Source: Bullera alba
Lineage: Eukaryota > Basidiomycota > Tremellomycetes > Tremellales > Bulleraceae
Direction: 5' to 3'
Length of the DNA stretch: 64,000 nt
Assembly: GCA_001600095.1 (NCBI GenBank)
Contig: BCIX01000001.1
Coordinates: forward strand, 5,977,198-6,041,197
In this document: piece by piece, positions 1 through 12,690 of the stretch
Layout of the letters: every line of letters starts with the position of its first letter
How positions within the stretch are numbered: the stretch's first letter is position 1
Program-made: the position numbers and the translations under genes
Notes under the pieces: generated by a model
What the model was told of the DNA's origin: nothing
The model's database searches: none
The model's input: the letters and a program-made list of their open reading frames with translations, nothing else

Positions 1-1409
1 GGCTGCTTTCTCCTCCGCACAGTGACCTTGCGCTTCTTCTTCGGCTTCTCCTCTCCGTCAAAGGCAGCAAACATGTCCACGTCGTCGTCTTCGTCTTCAT
101 CCTCTGAGATCTCGACTTCCTCGTACTCGTCTTCTTCTTTTGGCGCATCTACCTTGACTGGCTCGCCTACGCCGTCTGCGACTGCATCCTTTCGCCTCCG
201 CTCCTCGTCATCTGCTCGGTCTCGAATAGGATCGTAATCGGCAGCTGAGATCGCAGCCCCGTCATCTTTGGTGTTGGAGGGTATAGCATCGCCACCGGCT
301 GTGTCTGCGACTTTTGTCAAGTCGACGTCGTTTCCTAGTGGTGTAGACGGCAGAGTTGGTTCGTGACCGGGAGTCGAAGTAGCTGTAGCGCTGAGTCCAG
401 TTGATTTAGTGCCCAAGTGACGCAATAGAGGTGTTGCCCCTAAGAACGACGAACGGTCAACGCAGCTCGGAGTCAAGTGAGGCTTAACGTGCCCGTGGTA
501 GATCCCGTCGAGATACCAAGACGCTCTGTCGTCTTCATGCCTGCACTTGTGACGCTATCCGCACCAGTGCCAAGGACCTGAGGGTCTGCTTTCACCGATG
601 GCGCAATTGGCTTACCACCATTGGCTCTGAACTTGGCCATTATCTCTTCCCGCTTTCTCCGCCTCTCTTCCAGCACCTGCTCTGGATCTTTCTCTTCCTC
701 TATGACGGCCACAGGCTCATCTGGCTTGTCTGATGAAGCTCCCTCGAGAGGATTGGACGTAAATGGGCGGGTTTGTGCTGCATTCGACCTGGGCGCTGTC
801 GGTATAGCCATGGAGCTGAATCCTGCATTTGTAGGACCGCGCTCGGCTCTGCCGACATCGTTCCTGGGGCTCTGGTTTGTTCTGGATGACGATGCTATGG
901 GCAGAGAAGTACCCTGCTTTGAAGGCGATCTAACCCTAAGCAAAACTTGTCAATGTCCCATCATCCCGCTACATATCGTAAACCAGAGAGACCGAAACGC
1001 ACTCGCCTTCCTCCCTGTCCTTGGAGATGGTACTTCTTCTGCGATCGTCATCCCTACGTGGATCACGAGTGTCACCATGACGTCGAGGTGGGGCATTTGG
1101 GTCGTATCGTCTCTCACGGTCATGCTCACGTTGAGGACCCCTGTGGTAAGGGTCTCGACTGTTCCGATAGCTATCTCCCCTGCCATTCCTGTCATGGTAG
1201 TCAATTCCCCGACTAGACTCGGCTCCGTATCTATCATCTGCCCGGCGCCTGTCTGATCCTCGGGAAGATGAATCGCCTCGATAGTCTCTAGATCGATCAT
1301 CGCTGTGTCTCCTCGGCTGTTCCTCCTCTAGAAAAGCGTCCCTCCAGTCTTTGGGTTTGTCCCTGCGCTGTTCGTTGCTGTGGTGATCCTGATTCGATCT
1401 CTTCGACAT
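1..1409 (-). CDS. PRP4-like splicing kinase, N-terminal part (partial)
   Basis: Partial gene that starts at 1409 and runs off the left edge. Three exons are supported: 1003-1409, 517-935 and 1-439, joined by introns 936-1002 (donor GTGCGT) and 440-516 (donor GTATCT). The visible part is low complexity: an Arg/Ser/Asp-rich start, then a basic helix with an ERRRKREEIMAKF core, then an ADYDPIRDRAD segment followed by a strongly acidic stretch, a DMFAAFD motif and a KPKKKRK basic patch. Fungal PRP4/PRPF4B kinases carry the same order of an RS-type tail and acidic DMFA-type motif ahead of the kinase domain, and phosphorylate spliceosomal proteins in the nucleus. The kinase domain itself lies outside the window, so the call rests on the linker only. 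Another RS-rich nuclear protein is possible. Confidence 0.55.
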
Positions 1410-1764
1410 GGTGTGAGCTGTGTTGTGGTAAGGCAGAGGGTACAAGATACCACGGTATACCACCGAGATAATCGACCACCACCACTTGAGGCAATTCACG
1501 GTCGCTGGCTGGAAAGCGGAATCAAATTATCCCATCAGTCAGGGAGAGAGCGAGGGGCCACACGTCGGGCAGCTCACTCGTCCCATGGCACTCCAGCAAC
1601 GACAAGCTATCAAACTCGTCTTATTCGACGTCTATCACGTCCATCTCATCACTAGAACACTGCCTGTGTACTTTCCGCTCAAATCTGGAGACCGGAAAGT
1701 AGTCTCTCTACACCAGATCAACAAATCTCGCTTCAGGTACTCGACCGGACTTTCTTCTCCTGAC
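1410..1764. promoter_or_regulatory. Divergent intergenic region, PRP4-like / ERG9
   Basis: This 355-base gap separates two genes transcribed away from each other, so it should hold both promoters and 5' leaders. I saw no clear TATA box, sterol-response-like element or repeat. Confidence 0.5.
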
Positions 1765-3670
1765 ATGCCATCCGTTTCCACGATCCTAGGGCGTGAGTGA
1801 GACGGACTGATTACGGTGCCTAGCATACTAACTAACCCCCTGTAGTGCTGCTGAGACCCGTGAGTACATGTCCGATCGGATTGTTGACCCGCATCACAAC
1901 GATGTATCGGCCATAGTCAATGTTCTGCGCTGACACGTACTCGTAGAGCGAAGCCCGAGCGCTGGTCAATTACAAAATATGGCACGATCAGCGAGATATC
2001 ACCAAGCCCGAGGAATTCGAGGCTACAGGATATGACAGACCTACCATGAGGAAATGCTGGGAGCTTTTGGACCAGACCAGCAGGAGTTTCGCCATGGTTG
2101 CCAAAGAGCTCGAAGGGGAGTTGGCCAGAGTGGTGAGTCTGAGCTGACATAGATTTTGGCCACGTGCGGATCAACACTTATTATTCCTCCTTATCAGATC
2201 TGTATATTCTACGTTGTCCTACGTGCACTGGACACGATCGAAGATGACATGACGATCCCAAACAGTATCAAATTGCCCGAATTGAGAGCCCTGCACCTCA
2301 AGCTACATGAACCGGGGTGGACGTTTAACCAGTCCAACGAAAAGGACAAGGCCGTTCTGGAGAACTTTGATTCGATTCAGGCCGAGTTTGCTCGACTAGA
2401 CCCCAAGTGAGTCGATCGTAAACAGTGCACAAGACTGACTTTTTCCAGATATCAATCTGTCATTGCCGACATTTGCAAGAAGATGGGAGCTGGAATGGCC
2501 GACTTTGCAGCTCTAGCTACGCCAGAGACGCCCGTTGCCGAAGTCAACTCGATCGACGATTATGATCTCTACTGCCACTACGTCGCGGGTGTCGTGGGCG
2601 AAGGGCTTTCAGGCATCTTCTCGGCATCCGGCAAGGAACGACCTTGGTTGGCACAGCAACTCACGCTGTCCAACTCCATGGGCATGTTGTTGCAAAAGAC
2701 AAACATCCTGCGTGATATCAAGGAGGACGTGGATGAAGGTCGAGGATTCTGGCCGAGAGCCATCTGGTCGAAACACGGCTTCAACTCGATGAAGGAGCTC
2801 GTCGACCCCGCAAGAGAGAAGGAGGCCCTGTTCGCCGCGAGCGAGATGACCTTGGACGCTTTACGGCACGTCACCGACGCGTTGGACTACATGACTCTGC
2901 TCAAGAGCCAAAGTGTGTTCAACTTTGTTGCCATTCCGGCGGTCATGGCCATAGCCACCCTTGATAGGTGTTTCATGAACCCTCTGATTCTGAAGGGCAA
3001 CGTGAAGATCAGACGGGGCGAGGCTGTTATGGTCAGTCAGCTGTTTGCGGCGTGCTTCCCTGCCGAATCAGAGCTAACATACTGTAGCTCATGAACAAAG
3101 CCGTCAACCCAAGAGACGTTTCGTACGTGTTCAGAGAGCATACAAGGAGCATCCACTCGAAAGTGGCCAAGGACGATCCAAATCTGCTCAAATTGAGTAT
3201 CGCCTGCGCCAAGGTATGTCGGTTTGATTACATGATTCAGAGATATCGCTGATCCTGTGCAGGTCGAGCAATGGGCCGAGCACCACTACCCTTCGTTCCT
3301 GGAGATCCAGAACACCAACGGCCAGGCCAGAACTGCCATCAACACGTTCTCGACGGATGCCAGGGTGAAGCTGTACAGTGAACTCCAGAAGATCGCCATG
3401 GAGGCCGAAGCCAAGAAGAGAAGAGAGGCGGTGATCAAGGACCTGATGGACAGGGGGATCATCAAGACGAAAGAGAACCAAACGCCGGCCGAATACCAGA
3501 AAGCAGAGGAGGCGAGGATGAAGCAATTGGACGCCGACAATGAGACACCCTGGCTCATGATCATTGGTGTCATCGTGGGTATGTTGACGGTCATTGCCGC
3601 AGTGGGTGGGGGTATCGTCTGGGTCATTCTTCGTTTCGTGGTCGAGGACACGAGTCTGGTCTCAAAGTAG
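1765..3670 (+). CDS. ERG9: Squalene synthase (farnesyl-diphosphate farnesyltransferase)
   Basis: Condenses two farnesyl diphosphates to squalene, the committed step to ergosterol, at the ER membrane. Seven exons: 1765-1792, 1846-1859, 1947-2132, 2198-2406, 2449-3031, 3088-3213 and 3263-3670, giving 517 residues, a normal length for fungal ERG9. Visible landmarks are the YKIWHDQRDIT start of the fold, the first aspartate-rich motif DTIEDD, the DRPTMRKCW segment, the second motif in NILRDIKEDVDEGRGFWP, and a hydrophobic C-terminal anchor (PWLMIIGVIVGMLTVIAAV). The start at 1765 is chosen because its 28-base first exon splices through a 14-base exon into the conserved frame. The intron at 2407-2448 is only 42 bases. 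Nothing looks damaged. Confidence 0.95.
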
Positions 3671-3843
3671 ATCGCATCCTAGGCGTCTTGGGATGGAGTT
3701 GAGAAAAGAGAAAAGGGTTTGAGCATGTTCACTTCGAGTCCCACGAACGGGTAGTATGTACATTGAGATGGTATTACATGACTAGCAGGCTACAACCTTC
3801 TTCTCCGCCTTAGACCTCTGACACATCGCGTCACGCAGCAGAC

Positions 3844-4697
3844 TCATCTGATCGTAGTGTACCCGGCGCCCTTCTTTTCTGCGACCTGGTCGACCTTTTT
3901 GTCGGCAGCGTTGTGAGCGGGCACCGTCCCGAGTTTGGACATGTCCACGTTGTTGTTCTTGGGATCGCCTTTAAATCCGACATACCATACCGAGCTCCGT
4001 TGTCCAGACACAGCTTCGCTCTACCAGCCATCAGTCATACCACCCACAGATACACGAGTCACTCACAAAGAACAGAGTGACCGAATGGACGCTAGCCAAT
4101 TTCTGGACTTTCAACCCCCATTCCTCAACATCCCGCCGGCCATCGATCCCTCGGCTCAGTATCCCAGCTCTATTGACAGGCGGGCTGGAAATATCCACGT
4201 CCATCAATGGGGCGATACTCTCCAAATCGGCAAAGTCAGGACAATTGGCGAAATTGGCATACAACCGTAGTCGACCGGGCCTATTGGGATGCGTGGGTGA
4301 AGGTGAGAAGAAGAGGAAAGATCGTAACCGTAACGAATGTGTAAATGGGACATGCAGGATCAGCTGAGCTCGCACAATCAGCTATGACCTCGTCGTATAC
4401 CGTTACAGGATGACCCACCTCATCGTCGACGCCAGACTCGATCCCGCTTTCTGTCAGCCGGTCATCCCAGGGCTTGATCACCCTAGGACCGGAATCTGCC
4501 TCAAGTAAATTTACACCGATGACACTGCCTTGAATCAGCTCGACATGCCTCTTCACCCCAATCGCTACTCACTTGTCACGATCTATCTGTCCCCATAAGT
4601 TCTGGTTACTGCCCTCTCCCGCCGTCACTCTCTCCAGAACTGCCGTCGACGAGCTCTCATTCAAGTCATCTAGTGTCAGATCGTCGGCACAACTCAT
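3844..4697 (-). CDS. PITH domain protein (PITHD1-like)
   Basis: Four exons, 4573-4697, 4419-4524, 4067-4363 and 3844-4020, give 234 residues, nearly all PITH domain. Recognisable blocks are NLWGQIDRD, RVIKPWDDRL, LILHVPFT, RLYANFANCPDFAD, VHSVTLFF and the closing YVGFKGDPKNNN, after which a basic tail ends GAGYTTIR. The PITH domain is the C-terminal domain of TXNL1, which binds the proteasome. The stand-alone PITHD1 type, which this resembles, has a less settled role. No thioredoxin domain precedes it here. It converges tail to tail on ERG9 (173-base gap) and lies downstream of TSC2 on the same strand. Confidence 0.85.
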
Positions 4698-5023
4698 CGC
4701 GGAAGGATAATGAACCGTCGAATGAGTTCAACGATAACAGCCAGCAATGAGCTCGACTTCCTCTCAAGAAAAGCGCCTTCAAAGGTGGGAGGGGTAGAAG
4801 GGATGTCTATATGGCTCGTCAACAACGAGCAACCAAGCGTCAAGATGCATCATGCAGCTGGCCGGTGGAGGTGGATCTGGGTGGCGACGAACGCTTACAT
4901 GCACGCAAAGCACTCTTATGGACGCGTGCCTACTGATAGTGGTGATACAACTGAGTAACTCTTCAAGCCTTTTGTATAGAACGCTGCACAAGCATATGGA
5001 GCAGACATTTTCCCCGATGATAC
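4698..5023. other. Intergenic, no gene seen
   Basis: 326 bases between the TSC2 stop and the PITH gene start. It presumably contains the TSC2 3' end and the PITH promoter. No conserved coding frame or repeat was noticed. Confidence 0.4.
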
Positions 5024-8000
5024 CTACTCCTTGTCCGCTGTGGGTCGATAAGAGAAGGATCGAGTGAAACTGAAAGTTCTGTCAGCTGGATACCAGATCA
5101 AGACGAACGGCACTCACTCTCTGAGCAGCTGCTCGCGAGAAGCCACATCATTCTCGTCGGGCAGTTCAATTGGTGGCAGACTACAACACGAGAATCAGTC
5201 AGACTCTGAAAGCTATCGGCGCGGGACTTACCTCGTCCGCAACCGATGCATTGCTCTCAACCTGGATCGCCAGCTGGTGATGTATTCCGCCGAGTCGGCG
5301 TCAGGCGCGTCTCTGATGTGCACAAATCTCGCGGCGATGTCGTTGGCAAGATGTGCGACCTGTCGCACAAAGATGGGTAGCGCCCGTCTGGAGACGAGTT
5401 TATGCGTCCCGATTGGGCTGAAGTCGGGTATACCATCTGCTCTTTGCAGAGTGACTTTGAACCAATCTTCCCGATCCCAATCGAGCCACTCTTCATCCTG
5501 GCCGCGACGCCGCTGCGTACCCGGTGCGCTGGTATCCGTTGTGGCTTCTGACAATTTCCATCCTTGATTGCTAATGCCGCGAGGTAGCTCATCCTCACCT
5601 AGCCCGTTGGTGTAGGGCGAGATGACCACGTTGATAAAATTCCAAGCGGTCTTGATGGTGTCAAAGTTGAATTCCTTGCCAGAGTCGTTGTACACTATTT
5701 TCACGAAATCGTTGCCGACCAATCTCTTCTTGTTTTCGAAGTTTGGATATGCAGGCAGATTCGGCATCATGGTCGGAATGTGGAATACCGTTTGGGTCAA
5801 GTCGTCCCACCAGGCATAGGCGTATTCACCATCCGAGTCGTTGTCTCGGTTCAATCCACCAACAAACACATCGACTTGGCCCTTGAGTCGGATGATCCGA
5901 CCGAGTCCCGATAGGAAGTCGAGGTACAGTGGGGATCCATCGATGTTTCCCAGTATCTCCGTCTCGGTGGTCTGTCCTGGAGCGACGTATAGGACAGCGA
6001 TTTTGAGGGTATCGATGACAGGGGTGTTCTGAATACCGCGTAGCGCCCTAGAGAACTTGTCTTCGTTGGGTATCAGACGTCCCCGAGGGGTGTCAAGCGA
6101 GGCATTGGGATAAGACGAGATGAGCTGCAAGGCGAGATAGCTAGGATCGACAATGACGTCCTTGCGTCTCTGCGAGGGAGTTGCCCCGGACCAGATATAA
6201 CCATGTTGAGATGTGTTGTCGAATGTGCCAGGGTCAGGCTGAGACGACTTGACATCGACAATCGCTCGAGCGGATGGCAGCTGGCCAAGAGATGTCAGCG
6301 AGCTTCCCATATTGGTCATTACACATCGACTCACAGGCTCTTCACCCTCTGGTGCCTCGTCATCCCTCATCCGACTTGGATCTCGGTCGGCCATGAGGAC
6401 CGCTGGTAGCGATACGAGATCGGCGTTTGCCTCGCCCAGATCCAGTAGAGGCACATTCTCCAGTTTACATACGATCGCAGTTGTACCAGTCGGGCGTGTC
6501 GTGGTGATGGTCGCCCAACCAGATCGTGGATGACTTGTCACGGTGATGATTGCACCGCCCAACAACCAAGACAAAGACTTTGGTTCCGTCTTTTCACCTT
6601 CTCGACTATCGTTCATGACGACCTCTGATAGGAAGCTGGTCGAGGGTTTCGGATCCGCATTGCCGTATGTGTACCGCGCCAGCCAGTCAAAGCACACTTC
6701 AGCCATCTCATCGACAACAACACGCTGAGATCGCCCCTTGAGCAGTTCTCGAGTGATCTCGGAAACGAGATTCGGTCGTTGAGGCAATTTGAGCACCATG
6801 AACCAGATGTAGATTGCGTAGTATGCCAAACCGATGACATGCTGGGAGAGAATGTATCCTTCCCGCGTGACCATGTCCTTGAGGTCGACAGAGGCTTGAT
6901 CCGTTCGAGCGTTGTGTTCGGTAATGTAGCCGATAGCCACTCGGAAGACCAGTCGATATTGCTCGTCGGTAAAGTTTCGGAATAGCGATCCATTCTGTCC
7001 GAGAGCGATGAGGAACTCGAGGATGTGCACCGCAAGACCGGTAGTTGTCAAGATACTGATCATGCTCCGGACGATTTCGAGCAGATTTCGAGTGATAGAC
7101 TGTTCGAGCTCGAATACCGCCACCGATAATGCTTGTAGACATGGTTTGGCCAATTCGCCTTTCCCTTGCAGACCAGCAATGAAGGATTGAACCAGTCTAT
7201 CGCATTCTGCGCGGGTAAACACGCCTCGATAGGAGATGAGGATCGAAAGCGATTGATAGGCTGCTGCGTTGATATCCGCTCGTTTGATGAACGAAGGCGT
7301 GTTGAATCGCCTGTCCCAGGGTCCATTGGTGCCCATGACCCCACTGCACAGGGCGTCCAGAAGCGCTTTGATCTCTTTCGTAGCCAGCATGCCGTGGAAG
7401 AACAGCTTGTTGCTAAGCTGGATAGGCAGGAAGGTGAGAACGTAGGACACCAGTTCCCAGTCGTGGCCCCGCAGGATGCCATTGAGGGACCGCACATATT
7501 CCGATACCGGCAAGAAGATGGCTTGCGCATTGCTCTCTGTCGTATCCCAAGCTGGGTGGTTGGGGTCGAAAGTCATAAGGCCTTCACTTGGTAGGACGTC
7601 CTCTGGAACATCGAACAGCAATTCGTCGGGTATTCTCCAGAGCGGGTTGTACGGCGGCTCTGGGGCAGATGTCCTGACGAACGAAGCTGGTTGTTTGGAC
7701 CTGCTTCGGCTTCGGGTCGACGACTCTAGCATTCGCGAGGATCGACCACGCTCTTCGGCTCCGTCCGTCGGTTTGTTACGCTCGGCGTTTCTCGCGGAAG
7801 ACCTCCGCTGCAGTTCCTCGCTTTCCCGCATTTTCTCCTCTTCGAGATCTTTTGTACGTTTGAGCGTGACAGCGAAAGCGGTAGCTGCTTTGTCGAGGTT
7901 GGGGCGGAGGTAGACCCGGTGCTTGCTATCGGCTCGTAAACGGAACAGGAACTGGAGGACGGCTAATCGAGCTTTGGGGCAACGAGCGGGAATCTGCACA

Positions 8001-11000
8001 GCCGGTGCCGAGCTGGCTTGTTTCTTCTGAGTATCCGTCATGGGGTATAACAGGCCCAGAAGATCCCGATAGATTGCAATACTGTTCGACGATGCCGGGG
8101 TGCGAATGACCGATGACGCCGAGACGAGCATGTGCGGCGGGGCAAAGGCGAGATCGGTGAAGATCGAGATGAGCGATTTGATCGCGAACAGAGATCGACA
8201 GTGAAGGTGAGCAGGCTCGTTGGGGCTTTTTGGCGGATGATTGCTCTGGTCCGTGGGCAGCATCGAGGATTGCGCCGCTGACATGATAGATGGTGAATCG
8301 TGATCACTCCTTGGCGAGACTAAGCCCGTCGTCACTCCAGGCAGCTCCTTGCTCTTGCTTGGCGGTGACAACGCGTCCACGAGACCACGCAGGGCGAAGG
8401 GGTTGTTGGAGTCTTTACCGGCTTTGTGTACATTCCGTTTCTCGCTCGCGGATGCATCGTTGCTCGGAGCCGAAGCAGCGCTTGCGGATCGGGTCTGAGC
8501 GTCGGATGCAAGTGTTGGAACCGAGCTCTCTTTGCACTGGGTTTGTGTGGCCAGGTTGATGATGAGCTTGCGGATCGCGTCAAAGCTGCCAGGAGCCGTG
8601 TCTAGGTCGTCTTCAAGATCACCGCCACCTTCTTCTGCCTTTTCTAACCTCCGCTTGCGCTTCTCTTCATCTCGTTCCATCGTCTCGGCCACTGCAGCAT
8701 TGACCAGTACCGAGAGTGCCTCTTTGACGAAATTGTCGTCGGCCTCGTCCATCAATGTCGTCTCGAGGAATGGTACCAGCACCTTTTCCACCAAAGTGAT
8801 CCTATGCTCCGGCAGGTCCTCGGCGTAGCGATAGACATCTCGGAACAGCAGAGTCGTGATTTTCCTCTTGTTCTCCACGGAAGCGCTGACTGGGAGATAG
8901 AACGACTCGACCAATTTCCAGATGTTCTTGATCCAGCCCGATGTGAAAGGCAAGCAAAGGTATTCCCGTTGGTAGTAATCGATCACAACGCCCGCATCCT
9001 CCGAGTCCAGTCGAGATGCCAAGTCCAGCAGCAGCTCTATATACCGAGGATGCAAGAAAGTTGGTGAAGAACTTGTGGAAGAGTGTAGTCGGCCGACGGC
9101 ACCGGGCACTTGGTGTACGATACCATCGAAGATCGCTTCCAACGGCCTAATCTCGTGAGATGACGACAATCTACATGCCATCAGCCTCGGACACTGGGTC
9201 ACCCACACAGGGATGACTCACTTGTCATGCAGAACCAGCGGTATCATCCCGTGAAGTAGTTCACAAGCGGCATATCCTTCCATCCATGCGTCGCCATTAG
9301 ACTTTGAATCGCTTTCGAGGTGGAACAGGTGATCCTGCAGTAGAGCCAATATTTCATAGTCGACCGGCTGCCATAGTTTTCGCTGTGCAGCCTTGGAATC
9401 ACCCATGAATCGAGATGTGGACTGTGCGGCGCGCAGGGAGGGTACGATTGATGACAGCGACGTCGATGACGCAACTGAATCGTCTGAGGTTGAACTGAGA
9501 TGCGGGAAAAGACTTCTGCTTGCGCTGCTCTTAATCAGCGTCACTTTCCTGACAACCCCTTGTGGTACTCACATAACGGCTCCGCGCGTGAGCTTCCTGT
9601 CCACCTCAGGGACGTTTGGTACAATGACCTTTTCTTCATTGCGGCCTTCGGTCCCGCTTCGTTCTTGTGAGCTTGTTGATGCCGACATTCTCCCTTCGAG
9701 GATACGGTGGAGAAGGAGTTCCGCCCGTCTCCCGCCTTTTGGTCCCAGCATTGTATCCAGGATGTTGCATAAGATCGTCCAAGCCTCTTCTGGGATATCG
9801 AATGCCGATTCGTCTTGTCCGAAACACACGCAGATGAACAAGAGTACGTTCATGAACAGACCATCAGAGATGGTTGCCTTGTCGAAAAGTCTTTCCAGGA
9901 AGGAGCCCAGGACTGGAAGGAGTCTTGCCCATTTTGCTTCGGGGATCCTGGAATCAAAGTGCCCAGAAAGACTTGCTCGAGGCACGGGGGATTGATGGAT
10001 CATTGGGGACGATTCAGACGATGAGGAGAAGTGGGATTTGCGATTTCGAGGCGTAGAGGAACCTTGCAAACTTCCCGCGTCGGCCTTCGACCTACTGATC
10101 ACCATGGACTGTCTGAGAGCTGGTTCAAAACCGAGGGCTCCAGCCCCGACGCCTATGGCGGAGACGATGCTGGGGGAGTTGAAGGCTGAAGTTACCGGCG
10201 AGTCACGCCTCGTTGATCCGATGGGCCCTTCAGCTTGCTGGGCGGAGGTGGGCGAGGAAGATGATATACCAGCTGAAATCAGGTCCAAGATGGGTTGTAC
10301 GATCCTGGAGACATCTTGGGCCGTGAAGAGCATGATATGGGTGGTTACAATCGAGGAGATGAGGTCGATGATGGCAATTGCAACATCTGCGGCATTCGCA
10401 GAAATGATGTGGTCGGGATACTACCTGTCAGCCCGGAAGTATGTCAGGGGGGCTCACCTTGGTGTGATTCGCCTGCTTTGACCACGCTTGTTCGTCCGTC
10501 TCCTTTGCCTTGCACCATTCTGCGAATTCATGCTGCACGTCGACCAGACTTCGCACCAACCATCCAACAACGCCATCTAGACCGTCGACATTCTTTCCGC
10601 TGTTCGTCAAGGCCTTGAGAGCGCCAACTTGGACGAAAACGGCGTCGATGTGGGTTGACATATTGGTCTTAGTAATTGGCGAGATGATCAACTTGTACAG
10701 CGACCTAACGTTGATCTCTTCTGGCAGCTTGAGCGTCCGTTGTTCGTTGTGTGTGAAGTATACAGGGGGATACGTGGCGATGAGAGCGGCCAGAAGCCTG
10801 ATGGCCGAGGTGCGTGTGCCTGGAGATGACGAGGGGTTGGAGATTCGAAAAACGCTCTGATACAGCGTGACGAGGTCGGCATCATCGACCACACGTGTGT
10901 TGAGTGGCTGTAACGTTATACTAGGCTCTGATGCTTCTAGGTCGAGGTGTGGTGGCACGGCGAAAATATTCTCGGCGGCAGAAGCAGCGCGCTCGAGTAG

Positions 11001-11495
11001 ATTGGAAGCGAGATACAGCGCCGTCGAATTGAGCGTCTCCATAAGGTTGTCATCCTCTCTGTGAGCATTGCCTATGGCCTGAACAGCCGACTTCAGGTCG
11101 AATGGAACCAAGGTAACCGGAGTGGTTTGCCTTGGCGGAGGGTTTGGGCTCGGTGCTCGACGCAGCGAAGACGACTTGGTCAGACCAGGTAGCGCCAAAG
11201 AGGTCGACTTTGGCGAGATCAATCCGTCCAATTCTGCCTCTGCTCCTCCACCGCCGTGACTCCCTGCATTCTCCTTTTTGCTACCTCCGCCCGTGGCATG
11301 CGCTCGAGATGTTGTGGGCGGGACTACCGATGTGCGCCGGTTTGATCCTCCTCCAAACAGTCCCATAAAGTATCCTCCTCCGCTGCCCGAACCCTTGTGT
11401 TCTCCAGAGCCCGGTGTGCCGGAGTTCGGGGTGCTAGACCCGCTGTTGGATTGGACATGATGAGGACGGTCTTTGGACCGTTCTCTATCAGTCAT
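5024..11495 (-). CDS. TSC2: Tuberin, Rap/Rheb GTPase-activating protein
   Basis: GAP subunit of the TSC complex, which switches off Rheb and hence TORC1. Seven exons: 10458-11495, 9573-10420, 9222-9524, 6335-9170, 5232-6280, 5118-5180 and 5024-5069, for 2060 residues (human tuberin is about 1800). The N-terminus is a Ser/Gly-rich extension, then long helical (HEAT-like) tuberin regions, then a C-terminal Rap-GAP domain with DVFVGGLNRDND, FHIPTMMPNLP and RLVGNDFVKIVYNDSG. The catalytic asparagine-thumb position is retained (Asn codon 5711-5713). The last exon begins DFTRSFSYRP, matching the EDFTEFV tail of human tuberin, which decided its acceptor over one a few bases upstream. Intron 6281-6334 is 54 bases without a stop and is easily mistaken for coding sequence. 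Confidence 0.92.
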
Positions 11496-11952
11496 GAGAT
11501 AAGTTGGAGGTGGAATGTTGGGCTTCTTGGTGGTGTTAGGGATGGTGCAGCAACGAACACAGCTGCAGCTTCGCGTGGGTAGACCGGGTCTTCAATGCCT
11601 GAGATCTGCGCGTCAGCTTCAAGTCATACGTTAAGTGTGCATTGAGACTCGCTTTAGACTCACCGGTCACCCGTGGTATGTGGTCACTTTTTATCGCAGA
11701 ATGAACATCTCGTTGAGCAAGTCGGAGGATGTCAAGAAGGCAAGAGACGGTGATGTATGCGGTGGCCGAGATGGGAATCGTAGGGACAGAGCTAGACACA
11801 GGATGGTGTTGATGTTGTAGATGTTGGCCCGAGTGGAACAAGTTCAATCTGGACTGTGGTAATGCGACCCGGAGATCATGCATAATCGCCTGGTCGAATC
11901 TGAGCTCGTCATCGACTCGTGCTCTTCGTGATTCAGACCCTCTCAAATGCAT
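11492..11952 (-). CDS. Possible small unknown protein or upstream ORF of TSC2
   Basis: An ATG at 11952 opens about 98 codons. A good donor (GTGAGT, near 11664) and acceptor (CTCAG, near 11598) join this to a second exon that reads GIEDPVYPREAAAVF and closes with TGA at 11494-11492. That stop overlaps the TSC2 start codon (ATGA). The N-terminus is basic and His/Gln-rich, followed by a hydrophobic ITVSCLLDILRLAQRDV helix. I recognise no family. It could be a short independent gene, an upstream ORF controlling TSC2, or chance: the first exon has poor coding character. Confidence 0.28.
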
Positions 11953-12690
11953 TGTATGGACTATCTTTCATTCACAAGGTCGAGGTCTCCTCCGGTTGCC
12001 TCGACGGCTGCTGGATAGGATGCGTAATCTAGCATCGAAGCCCCGCCGTATACATGCACCTCCTGGCAGACTCGAGGAGGATGTCATGCATGTCCAGCCA
12101 TTACAAAGGCCAAAGTCCAAACTGCCCATACGGAAGACTACGGAGCAGGCCACGAGGCATTACAAAAGAGCTAAAGGCGCATTTGAAACAGGAGTCCGGA
12201 AGGCGGCAACGTGGCAAACGTGTAATTCATGACCCCGAGTTTCCTACAACGCCCGGGAATGCCGTGACTGACTCCGTCAACCGGGGTCGCAACTCCTATA
12301 GCCCGCCCTCGTTGTGTGGCGGTGACACAACGGTGACAGTGAACTAGACTCGCTCCGTGTTGATGGTCACACTGCAGCGGTCTAGGATATCAACACGAAA
12401 GTCATCTACCTCTAGTGTAGGCCGCGTCAAGTCGCCTTATATGGTGTGTGGCATACTCAGCATCCTCCAGATCACAAAGGCGCCGGCGGCCAGCCCGATC
12501 CGTCGATCGAAAATCCGAAATGCACCCATCCTTTCACTTGGAGGCTTAGCGCTTGACTCGCATACGGCGCTCAACACTGCAAGTCATCTATCGCGCAGCA
12601 AAGTCCGACTTGTTGAGGTAGCAGCAGACGCAGCAAAAGTGTTAACATCATTCTATAGTAGTCTACCAAATCCAAGGCATACGATCCAAG
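11953..12690. other. Intergenic, no gene seen
   Basis: About 740 bases between the end of PHO89 and the TSC2 upstream region. No reading frame with conserved motifs, no repeat and no tRNA-like fold was seen. It should contain the TSC2 promoter and the PHO89 3' end. Confidence 0.4.

Noticed and set aside
621..1256. 211-codon open frame on +
   Set aside because: Antisense to the low-complexity N-terminus of the PRP4-like gene, whose RS/RD composition keeps the opposite strand open.
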